A stretch of 5,097 nt of DNA from Bacillota bacterium (GTDB lineage: Bacteria; Bacillota; Clostridia; Christensenellales; UMGS416): the NCBI GenBank assembly GCA_023428265.1, contig JAEYYW010000087.1:1-5097 (forward strand), read 5' to 3'. The translations under genes were made by a program, and so were the position numbers. Under the pieces are notes generated by a model, which saw only the letters and a program-made list of their open reading frames with translations, did no database searches and was not told the DNA's origin. Below, one piece after another: positions 1 through 4,885 of the stretch. Position 1 is the first letter of the stretch; every line of letters begins with the position of its first letter.

Positions 1-383
1 TATCGGTTCTGTGTGTCTATTTTGAGATTTGGCGGAGGGACGATATTGCTGTCATCAATCGCCAATACCTCTGCGACATTGTCGACAATCAAACCGACTG
101 ATAAGTCCATGATTTCAACTACGATGATACAAGTCCTGTCTGTGTACGGGATTTCCTCTTTGGCAAACCGAAGCCGGACATCCATGACGGGGATGATCCG
201 ACCTCTCAGGTTTATAATGCCCCTGACGTACGGCGGCGCCTCCGGCAGCGGTGTGACGGGCTGTATGCCAACGATTTCCTTGACATAGGTGATTTCAAGG
301 CCAAACGATTCGCCACCAAGTGCGAAGGTTAGATATCGGCCTCTTTGTGTATCTTCGCTTGGTGCATACCCGCTAATCTCCAT
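1..383 (-). CDS. cheW: CheW-type chemotaxis adaptor protein, C-terminus cut by window edge
   Basis: The product is a cytoplasmic adaptor that couples methyl-accepting chemotaxis receptors to the histidine kinase CheA. About 127 residues are visible; CheW proteins usually have about 140-170, so only the last part is missing. Seen in the sequence: an N-terminal beta strand RYLTFALGGESFGLEI (residues 16-31), the helix-like ITYVKEIVG (31-39), and the family hallmark GIINLRGRIIPVMDVR (55-70), followed by VGLIVDNVAEVL further on. These match the CheW SH3-like fold closely. The start at 383 is preceded on the minus strand by AGAAAGGGAAG, a good ribosome binding site. No other chemotaxis gene is visible, so partners would lie beyond the left edge. 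Base composition is well below that of the genes to the right (27 of 60 bases are G or C at 61-120). Confidence 0.93.
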   Translation of the reverse strand, partial: MEISGYAPSEDTQRGRYLTFALGGESFGLEITYVKEIVGIQPVTPLPEAPPYVRGIINLRGRIIPVMDVRLRFAKEEIPYTDRTCIIVVEIMDLSVGLIVDNVAEVLAIDDSNIVPPPNLKIDTQNR

Positions 384-569
384 GATACTTCCCTTTCTTG
401 GTTTTTCTGAATAACAGTTACACATATGATTGCGTTGGCAAACAGGCTTAGCATAATCGGGCTTTTTTTTGCAAAATCAGGTAAGTTGATTACCACGAGG
501 CCAGTGGGAAGATTGCTTGTCGGCTACAAGGCACTGCCTAAGCATGAATGAGCAATCACAGTGTTTGCC
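384..569. other. Intergenic stretch upstream of cheW
   Basis: This AT-rich spacer lies between the end of a truncated minus-strand frame and cheW. I see no convincing gene in it. It should contain the cheW promoter if cheW is not cotranscribed with the fragment upstream, but no -35/-10 pair is good enough to name. A run of eight T (eight A on the minus strand) lies near 464-471. An inverted repeat GATTGCT (511-517) / AGCAATC (551-557) encloses a smaller hairpin CTTGT-CGGCT-ACAAG. It could fold in RNA but lacks a T-tract, so it is not called a terminator. Confidence 0.4.
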
Positions 570-716
570 CTAAGCAAAATAGCGCCTTTTATTTCTGTAA
601 AAACCAGCTGTTTGTATTTCTCCCATTTCCGGGTCATGGTATTGATGTGCCTGTTCCACCGCATATATATGTGGTAATTCTATGCGCACTTCATCAAAGG
701 CGAGCCAACTGTGGGG
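570..716 (-). pseudogene. C-terminal fragment of an unidentified protein, 5' end lost
   Basis: On the minus strand a frame ends at a TAG at 570-572 and reads about 48 codons with a protein-like composition: SWLAFDEVRIELPHIYAVEQ, then AHQYHDPEMGEIQTAGFYRN, then KRRYFA. It has mixed acidic, basic and aromatic residues with no low-complexity bias, which is typical of a real C-terminus. No plausible start codon with a ribosome binding site exists upstream. Past about 716 the frame runs into the antisense of spmB, so the 5' part appears to have been removed at the composition junction. It points the same way as cheW, 186 bp upstream of it. I do not recognise the family. It could also be a chance open frame, since the only evidence is residue composition. 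Confidence 0.4.
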
Positions 717-749
717 TGCTGCATTGCTGCGGAAGGGACATGCCGATGA
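717..749 (+). pseudogene. Possible last codons of a deleted spmA
   Basis: One plus-strand frame reads CCIAAEGTCR and stops at a TGA (747-749) that overlaps the spmB ATG (746-748) as ATGA. A four-base stop/start overlap is what a tightly coupled spmA-spmB operon would leave. In spore formers spmA normally sits directly upstream of spmB, yet no SpmA-like protein is encoded above this point. The stretch is too short to identify by itself, so the call rests on position and the overlap. Confidence 0.25.
731..737 (+). promoter_or_regulatory. Ribosome binding site deciding the spmB start
   Basis: GGAAGGG stands 8 bases before the ATG at 746 but only 2 bases before the ATG at 740. The spacing favours 746 as the start. 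Confidence 0.6.
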
Positions 750-1252
750 GCGAATGGGTGCTGCCCATACTGATCGCGGCGGTGGTGTGCTGGGGGCTTT
801 TGCGCGGCACGCCGGTGTATGACAGCTTCGTGCGCGGCGCTGGCAAGGGCGTGCAGACCTCCCTTTCGGTGCTGCCGGCGCTGGCCGCGATCATGGTGGC
901 GGTGGAAATGATGAAGGCCTCCGGCGCGCTGGAGCTGCTGTGCGGGCTGCTGGCCAAACCGCTGGAGTGGATCGGCATCCCGGCGGACGCGGCACCGCTG
1001 GTGGTGGTGCGGCCCTTCTCCGGCATGGCGTCGCTTTCCATTCTGGATGACCTTTACCGCAGGCTGGGGCCGGACGCGCCGGCTTCCCGGGTGGCCAGCA
1101 CGATCATGGGCTGCACGGAGACAATTTTTTACACCGTGGCAGTCTACTTTGGGTCGGTGGGCATCAAAAGAACCCGCCACACGATCCCGGCGGCATTGAT
1201 CAGCATGCTGGCCGCCGTGGTGATGTCGGGCATTCTTTGTATGTTTTTATAG
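746..1252 (+). CDS. spmB: Spore maturation protein B (nucleoside-recognition/Gate-like membrane protein)
   Basis: This is a membrane protein needed, with SpmA, for spore core dehydration and heat resistance in Bacillus and Clostridium. The 168 residues are close to the usual 170-180. Seen: a first membrane segment at 3-19, the conserved PVYDSFVRGAGKG (23-35), a hydrophobic segment at 37-55, ASGALE (58-63), RPFSGMASLSILDDL (89-103), and the most conserved stretch, ASTIMGCTETIFYTVAVYFG (117-136) followed by SVGIKRTRH, then a last membrane segment at about 147-167. These agree with the SpmB family throughout. The start is 746 by ribosome binding site spacing; the frame is open further upstream to 548, but that extension lies across the composition change and has no SpmB similarity. 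spmA is absent upstream, so its promoter was probably lost with it. No terminator is evident right after the stop. Confidence 0.92.
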   Translation: MSEWVLPILIAAVVCWGLLRGTPVYDSFVRGAGKGVQTSLSVLPALAAIMVAVEMMKASGALELLCGLLAKPLEWIGIPADAAPLVVVRPFSGMASLSILDDLYRRLGPDAPASRVASTIMGCTETIFYTVAVYFGSVGIKRTRHTIPAALISMLAAVVMSGILCMFL

Positions 1253-1335
1253 GCTGTTTTGTCTAGAATAGTTTTTACATAACTAGCCATCTCATTCTCA
1301 TTAGAATAAGAACGAACAAGGTCTTACCTAAATGA
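1253..1335. other. AT-rich non-coding spacer after spmB
   Basis: Composition drops abruptly after the spmB stop. No terminator or start signal stands out. On the minus strand, 1323-1252 reads as a protein-like phrase (DLVRSYSNENEMASYVKTIL, then DKTA) directly after an in-frame stop at 1324-1326. It has no start and runs on into antisense spmB. It may be a remnant of another gene or chance. Confidence 0.3.
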
Positions 1336-1767
1336 ACCAATATAACTACCATTGTATGCCTGTTTTTACATAAGGCTCTTGAATATAAGCTACAAAATCC
1401 GAGAAGTGATTATGAGTTTGCTGTAATATTGAAAAAGGATAATGTGCTTATTGGAGGATGCGGTATTCATATCACAAATACAAGCAATAAAGAAGGTTCT
1501 ATTGGATATTGTTTTGATAGCCAATTCTGGAGAAATGGATATGCTTCGGAATCCGCTAATGCTTTGATTCAGTTTGGTTTTAGTGGCTTAAAATTACACA
1601 GAATTTTTGCTACCTGCCATCCTGAGAATATTGGCTCTGCAAAAGTGCTGGAGAAAGTTGGAATGGTAAAAGAAGGTTGCTTGAGAGAGCACAAATTTCA
1701 AAAAGGGAAGTGGAGAGATTCGTTTATCTTCTCAATACTTGATTATGAATACAATTCTTGGTCTTAG
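1336..1767 (+). pseudogene. GNAT acetyltransferase of the RimJ/RimL type, N-terminus missing
   Basis: GNAT enzymes move an acetyl group from acetyl-CoA to an amine. The frame is open from 1336 (TGA at 1333-1335 just before) to a TAG at 1765, and family similarity begins near 1360: FLHKALEYKLQNPRSDYEFA (from 1363), VILKKDNVLIGGCGIH, then IGYCFDSQFWRNGYASESAN with the acetyl-CoA motif R-N-G-Y-A, then HRIFATCHPENIGSAKVLEK and VGMVKEG. Full-length relatives have roughly 180 residues; the first 40-50, with the E-T-x-R-L strand, are absent in all frames upstream. A TTG at 1429 could start a 112-residue product, but it would lose well-conserved sequence and has no strong ribosome binding site, so I call a pseudogene. 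It is much richer in AT than its neighbours (22 G/C of 60 at 1501-1560, against 44 of 60 in spmB at 961-1020), suggesting transfer. Confidence 0.72.
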
Positions 1768-1768
1768 A

Positions 1769-1797
1769 GCGGAGCCTGAAGAAGGCTCCGCGTTTCT
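1769..1797 (+). terminator. Hairpin terminator after the GNAT gene
   Basis: A perfect 8-bp stem, GCGGAGCC (1769-1776) and GGCTCCGC (1784-1791), has a 7-base loop and is followed by a short T-rich tail GTTTCT. It begins one base after the GNAT stop. The tail is weak for a factor-independent terminator. It could also stop transcription of the convergent SOS operon, which ends at 1861. Confidence 0.65.
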
Positions 1798-1860
1798 ATG
1801 TAATATATCAACACAAACAATCCTTTGATAACAGCCTCTGCATAAACGAAGAGTTGAGTA
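1798..1860. other. AT-rich intergenic spacer between convergent genes
   Basis: A 63-base AT-rich spacer with no gene. It contains AACAGCCT at 1830-1837, the inverted copy of AGGCTGTT at 1251-1258 just at the end of spmB. The pair brackets the AT-rich GNAT patch. Confidence 0.4.
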
Positions 1861-2475
1861 TCAGCCCACCAGATCCAGCGTCAGGGCAGGGCCCGGCTTG
1901 TGCAGGATGCGCTCGATGGCCGGGCCGCCCGCAAGCCATTGGCCGATTTCATCGGCATCCACAATCAACGGCATGCGGTCGTGCAGCGGGGCCACCGATT
2001 GGTTGGCGGCGCCTGTCAGGATCACAAAGCCGGTGAAGGGCTTGCCCAGCGGGTCGCGGAAGATGTTATAGAACCCGGCCATGTAGAGCATGCGCTGGCC
2101 CGGCAGCGTGAGTAGGTATTTATCCTTTTTCTTTTTGCCGTCCACATGCTTCCATTCATAAAACCCGGTGGAGGGCACCACGCAGCGCCGGTCCAGCAAG
2201 GAGCCGCGAAACAGCGGCTTTTCCAGCGCCGTTTCGGCCCGGGCGTTGATGATTACGCCGCTGCCCTGCCACTTGGGGAAGCCCCAGGCCATGAGCCGGG
2301 GCTCGGCGCCCTGCGAGCCGCCGGCCAGCACAGGCACCACACTGGTGGGGAAGATCTCGCCGGTTTTCATCTTGGCGTGCTCCGGTGTGTTCAGATAGCG
2401 CTGGTTCACCTCGTTGATGATCTCGCGCATCTCGATCACCTCTTCCTCGGTGAACACGGTGTAGCGGCCGCACAT
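1861..2475 (-). CDS. SRAP-family abasic-site crosslinking protein (YedK/HMCES type)
   Basis: Members of this family bind abasic sites in single-stranded DNA and form a covalent thiazolidine link through the N-terminal cysteine exposed after Met removal, shielding the lesion during replication. The 204 residues are close to E. coli YedK (222). Seen: MCGRYTVF at the N-terminus with catalytic Cys2, a P-T-S-V-V-P-V strand (43-49), MAWGFPKW (62-69), VIINARAET (74-82) with the conserved Asn77, the STGFYEWK motif (102-109) with Glu107, and PLHDRMPLIV (163-172) with His165. All key residues are present, so the protein should be active. The start has AAAGGA upstream on the minus strand. It is the last gene of the dinB operon, 33 bp after the 80-residue gene, and so probably SOS induced. 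The name SOS response-associated peptidase is also used for the family. Confidence 0.93.
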   Translation of the reverse strand: MCGRYTVFTEEEVIEMREIINEVNQRYLNTPEHAKMKTGEIFPTSVVPVLAGGSQGAEPRLMAWGFPKWQGSGVIINARAETALEKPLFRGSLLDRRCVVPSTGFYEWKHVDGKKKKDKYLLTLPGQRMLYMAGFYNIFRDPLGKPFTGFVILTGAANQSVAPLHDRMPLIVDADEIGQWLAGGPAIERILHKPGPALTLDLVG

Positions 2476-2508
2476 GGCAGTCAGTCCTTTCCTGGGGGCT
2501 TCAATCCA

Positions 2509-2751
2509 TTATGCATCTTTTCCCTCCATAAACCAACGGGGTTCCTCATAAAACAGATACACCTGCTTGCTGCGGATCATGCAGGTGAAGCGCATGCCGG
2601 CGCCGCCTGCCTTCATCGAGGCGGCCCGACGGGCGTCAGTCACACGGTCCACCTCAAACACCCGGCCGTCTTCCCACGTCACGGAGCGGGGCGTCATCCT
2701 GCCGTCGGGCTCCACATCCAGGTTCACTTTCACAAACACTTTGCGCGCCAT
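2509..2751 (-). CDS. Small conserved-looking protein of unknown function in the dinB operon
   Basis: The product has 80 residues and no signal peptide or membrane segment. It alternates hydrophobic and charged residues as in a compact beta protein: RKVFVKVNLDVEPDGRMTPR (3-22), SVTWEDGRVFEVDRV (23-37), an ASMKAGGAGMRFTCMI stretch (44-59), and SKQVYLFYEEPRWFM (61-75). The arrangement, with strands, the W-E-D-G-R turn and a terminal aromatic segment, recalls short uncharacterised proteins I remember beside dinB in Clostridia, but I cannot name a family with certainty. It starts 16 bp after the dinB stop with a strong GGAGG at 2763-2759, and is followed after 33 bp by the SRAP gene. That makes co-transcription near certain and a role linked to DNA damage tolerance likely. 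No catalytic motif is visible, so a binding or regulatory role is as plausible as an enzymatic one. Confidence 0.82.
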   Translation of the reverse strand: MARKVFVKVNLDVEPDGRMTPRSVTWEDGRVFEVDRVTDARRAASMKAGGAGMRFTCMIRSKQVYLFYEEPRWFMEGKDA

Positions 2752-2758
2752 CTCGCGG

Positions 2759-2763
2759 CCTCC
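2759..2763 (-). promoter_or_regulatory. Ribosome binding site of the 80-residue gene
   Basis: GGAGG on the minus strand, 7 bases before the ATG at 2751 and within the short gap after the dinB stop. Its strength supports the small gene being truly translated. Confidence 0.75.
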
Positions 2764-2767
2764 GGTC

Positions 2768-4003
2768 TTAGAAATAGGATACGGGGTGGATCACATGGTC
2801 ATCCTTGGGGTTGAGGCCGGTGAGCTGCCGGTCGTCCATCATCACGGCCCGCTGGATCGCAAAGTGGCCGAAGCGCTCCCGCAGCTTGTCCACTGTGCTT
2901 TCCAGGCGGATGCGGCGGTCTTCCCGCACGTCATCGTCCAGAAAGGAAAGCTGCTTGTTGCCGGAGGCGTCGGTGAGGTCGCTCCCGCGCACGCCCACGC
3001 TGCGGACGGGCCGCTCCCAGCGGTAGTTGTCGCGAAACAGCTCCATGGCAAGGGGGATGATGTCGGAGGCCAGCTGGGTGGGCCGTTTGAGCTTGGCCTG
3101 CCGCTCAAAGGATACCAGCGTGTTGTCGCGGATGTGGATCTGCACCGTGCGGCATTTGAACCCATGCTCCCGCAGGCGGGCTGCCACGCTTTCGGCCAGC
3201 ACGCACACCGTCATATGCACATCCTTTTCGCACACCAGGTCGCGGGGCGTGGTGGTGGAGTTGCCGATGGACTTGATCAGCGCCTCGTCGCCCATGCAGG
3301 CCACCGGCGAGCCGTCCAGGCCGTTGGCAAATGTCCATAGCATTTCGCCCCACTTGCCCAGCTGGGCGCGCAGCTGCTCCCGGTCGCAGGTGGCGATGTC
3401 GCCGATGGTGAAGATGCCCCGGTCATAAAGCTTGTGCTGCGTGGCCCGCCCCACATACAGCAGCTCGCCGGCCGGCAGTGGCCACACGCTTTCGCGATAG
3501 TTTTGCTTTGTGATCACCGTGGTGGCATTGGGCTTTTTCATATCGCTGCCCAGCTTGGCGAAGATTTTGTTGTCCGCCACGCCCACAGACGCGGTGATGC
3601 CCAGCTCCGCGGCCAGCCGGCCACGGATCTCGTCAGCGATGGTTTTTCCGTCGCCCTTGCGGCTGCCGGTCACGTCCAGCCAGGCCTCGTCCAGGCCGAA
3701 GGGCTCGATCTGCCCGGTGTAGTCGGCATAGATCTCCCGCGCCATCCGGGCAAACCGGAGATATTTGGGATAGTCGGGCTTCACGACCACCAGCCCGGGG
3801 CACTTCTGTTTGGCCTGCCAGATGGCTTCGCCGGTGATGATGCCATATTGCTTGGCGATCTGGTTTTTGGTCAGCACGATGCCGTGGCGGGCTTCCGGGT
3901 CTCCGGCCACCGCCACAGGCTTGTCTCTGATCTCCGGGTTGTAAAGGCATTCCACCGAAGCGTAAAATGAGTTCAGGTCAGAATGCAGGATTGTCCGTGC
4001 CAT
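2768..4003 (-). CDS. dinB: Y-family translesion DNA polymerase IV
   Basis: An error-prone polymerase that extends DNA past lesions. It has 411 residues in the normal order. The catalytic palm contains DLNSFYASVE (9-18), with metal ligand Asp9 and the steric gate aromatic at Tyr14, and GLDEAWLDVT (103-112), with acidic pair Asp105-Glu106. The nucleotide-contacting region YPKYLRFARMAREIYADYT is at 78-96. SVGVADNKIFAKLGSDMKKP (139-158) is the usual signature before the thumb. LYVGRATQHKLYDRGIFTIG (182-201) is the helix-hairpin-helix. KSIGNSTTTPRDL (244-256) opens the little finger, typical of clostridial DinB. QLSFL (351-355) fits a beta-clamp binding motif. The start at 4003 has AGGTG upstream; the frame is open 26 codons further, but that extension covers the LexA box and lacks similarity. 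Asn11 replaces the common second Asp of DxD. It is the first gene of the SOS operon. Confidence 0.95.
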   Translation of the reverse strand: MARTILHSDLNSFYASVECLYNPEIRDKPVAVAGDPEARHGIVLTKNQIAKQYGIITGEAIWQAKQKCPGLVVVKPDYPKYLRFARMAREIYADYTGQIEPFGLDEAWLDVTGSRKGDGKTIADEIRGRLAAELGITASVGVADNKIFAKLGSDMKKPNATTVITKQNYRESVWPLPAGELLYVGRATQHKLYDRGIFTIGDIATCDREQLRAQLGKWGEMLWTFANGLDGSPVACMGDEALIKSIGNSTTTPRDLVCEKDVHMTVCVLAESVAARLREHGFKCRTVQIHIRDNTLVSFERQAKLKRPTQLASDIIPLAMELFRDNYRWERPVRSVGVRGSDLTDASGNKQLSFLDDDVREDRRIRLESTVDKLRERFGHFAIQRAVMMDDRQLTGLNPKDDHVIHPVSYF

Positions 4004-4028
4004 GCGATCACCTGTCTTGCGCAAATAA

Positions 4029-4042
4029 AGAACATCAGTTCG
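4029..4042 (-). promoter_or_regulatory. LexA (DinR) SOS box upstream of dinB
   Basis: On the minus strand the sequence is CGAACTGATGTTCT. It keeps the perfect GAAC-N4-GTTC core of the Gram-positive LexA operator (consensus CGAAC-RNRY-GTTYC), with deviations at the first centre base and the final base. It lies 25 bp upstream of the dinB ATG, where bound LexA would block transcription. It is about 195 bp from the divergent lipoprotein gene, so control of that gene is less likely. Confidence 0.75.
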
Positions 4043-4055
4043 TCTAATACATATG

Positions 4056-4061
4056 ATATTA
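4056..4061 (-). promoter_or_regulatory. Possible -10 element of the dinB promoter
   Basis: TAATAT on the minus strand, 14 bases upstream of the LexA box. The matching -35 is poor (TGTTGT at 4083-4078). A TTGACA at 4098-4093 is too far for this -10. A LexA box just downstream of -10 would suit repression, but the promoter is only tentative. Confidence 0.3.
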
Positions 4062-4145
4062 CGCTTCGGCAGAAAACACAACAGGAAATCTTTGTCAAAA
4101 TCCGGCTCCGTTCCGCTCCGAGATCAGCCGCGCCCGCGCCGGCCT

Positions 4146-4157
4146 GCGCGATCGCGC
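4146..4157. repeat. 12-bp perfect palindrome containing GCGATCGC
   Basis: GCGCGATCGCGC in the region between the divergent dinB and lipoprotein genes. It could be a protein binding site or chance in a GC-rich context. Confidence 0.35.
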
Positions 4158-4190
4158 CATTTTCCCGCTTCCGGGGTTTTTTTCGCATCC

Positions 4191-4205
4191 ATGATGTGAT
4201 ATCAT
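4191..4205 (+). promoter_or_regulatory. Inverted repeat before the lipoprotein gene
   Basis: ATGAT-GTGAT-ATCAT lies 32 bp upstream of the lipoprotein ATG, at about the place a -10 region or operator would lie. No confident -35/-10 pair can be assigned. An operator role is inferred only from symmetry and position. Confidence 0.25.
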
Positions 4206-4237
4206 ATTGCCGATTGACATCAGAAAGAGGAATCCCA

Positions 4238-4807
4238 ATGAAAAAAGGTTTGATCGCAGCGTTGCTGCTTGTGATGATCGGCGGCTTGATGGCAGGCTGC
4301 ACGGGCGGCTTTGTGCCCGAGATTACGGCCAGCCCGCTGCCCTCCGGCGTGACGCCCAGCCCCACTCCCACGATGAACCCCGAAATTAAGCCCGAGCAGC
4401 TGATCTCTGCGCAGGAAGCCGCTCAGCTGCTGGGTGTGGAAAAGATCCCCGAGCAGTCCGCCGGGGCGGCCACACCGCCCAGCGGCATTGCCGCCGAAGG
4501 CATGTCTTTCGCCTTTTATGACGCCGGCGCAGGCCGCTTTTTACAGCTGACCGTCCACCAGCGGGCGGAGGACCTGAAAACAATCGGCGTGCCCAAAGAT
4601 CTGTATGACCGGCTGAAGCGCAACGCCAAGGACCCCGTGGCCGTGGAGGGCGTGGGTGACGATGCCTTTATCACCGCGCCGGGGCTGCACATGATGGCCA
4701 ACGGCTATTATGTGGTGATTGCCGTGGGCGACCCCACTGCGGAGAAGAATGTGGAGATCCTGAAAAACGCCGGCAAGCTGGTGGCCGATAAGCTGGCGGC
4801 AAAATAG
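4238..4807 (+). CDS. Small secreted lipoprotein of unknown function
   Basis: The product has 189 residues. The N-terminus is a clear lipoprotein signal: two lysines at 2-3, a hydrophobic core at 5-16 and the lipobox LMAGC (17-21), so Cys21 would be lipidated and the protein held outside the membrane. A Pro/Ser/Thr-rich linker follows (about 31-48), then a folded domain with ISAQEAAQLLGVE (56-68), MSFAFYDAGAGRFLQLTVHQ (89-108), VAVEGVGDDAFITAPGLHMM (134-153), NGYYVVIAVGD (155-165) and a closing helix to 189. The pattern of a helix ending in L-G, then strands, then V-E-G-V-G-D-D-A-F, then a final helix, resembles DUF3558-like extracytoplasmic lipoproteins, but this is a resemblance only. The start at 4238 has AAAGAGG upstream; the frame is open to 3983, but the added residues are not a signal and overlap the dinB promoter. 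It stands alone, divergent from the SOS operon, with its own terminator. Confidence 0.85.
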   Translation: MKKGLIAALLLVMIGGLMAGCTGGFVPEITASPLPSGVTPSPTPTMNPEIKPEQLISAQEAAQLLGVEKIPEQSAGAATPPSGIAAEGMSFAFYDAGAGRFLQLTVHQRAEDLKTIGVPKDLYDRLKRNAKDPVAVEGVGDDAFITAPGLHMMANGYYVVIAVGDPTAEKNVEILKNAGKLVADKLAAK

Positions 4808-4826
4808 CCCAATCCTGTGAAGAAAG

Positions 4827-4856
4827 AAGGCCTCCCCCGTGCGGGGGAGGCCTTTT
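4827..4856 (+). terminator. Strong hairpin terminator between convergent genes
   Basis: A 12-bp stem, AAGGCCTCCCCC (4827-4838) and GGGGGAGGCCTT (4843-4854), has a 4-base loop GTGC and ends in TTTT. It lies 20 bases after the lipoprotein stop. On the other strand it is followed by a T-rich TTCTTTCTTC, so it may also end the SDR transcript. Confidence 0.92.
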
Positions 4857-4885
4857 GTGTTTCTGTGGCAGAGGGGCCGACAGGC

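Noticed and set aside
13..288. Plus-strand open frame of 91 codons opposite cheW
   Set aside because: The minus strand encodes the CheW signature here. The plus-strand product is Ser/Thr-rich without domain features.
548..745. Upstream extension of the spmB frame by 66 codons
   Set aside because: The extension spans the composition change, has no similarity to SpmB, overlaps a better minus-strand frame, and the ribosome binding site at 731-737 fits the ATG at 746.
680..1180. Minus-strand open frame of 166 codons opposite spmB
   Set aside because: Rich in His, Arg, Ala and Gln, as expected from the antisense of a GC-rich gene; spmB is well supported on the other strand.
2146..2814. Plus-strand open frame of 222 codons opposite the SRAP gene
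   Set aside because: His- and Gly-rich antisense product. The SRAP catalytic residues define the real strand.
2567..3340. Plus-strand open frame of 257 codons opposite dinB and the small gene
   Set aside because: Antisense shadow of two well-supported minus-strand genes in GC-rich DNA, with no recognisable domain.
3434..3970. Plus-strand open frame of 178 codons opposite dinB
   Set aside because: Shadow of dinB: every conserved polymerase motif is on the minus strand and this frame has no family features.
4004..4081. 26-codon N-terminal extension of dinB
   Set aside because: It covers the LexA box and has no DinB similarity. MARTILHSD is the normal N-terminus and has its own ribosome binding site.
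4160..4188. Short hairpin CCCG-CTTC-CGGG followed by T-run, considered as a terminator
   Set aside because: The stem is only about 4 bp and no plus-strand gene ends upstream of it.
3983..4237. Upstream extension of the lipoprotein frame
   Set aside because: It would bury the signal peptide inside the protein and overlaps the dinB start and LexA box. ATG 4238 has a good ribosome binding site and a lipobox at residues 17-21.
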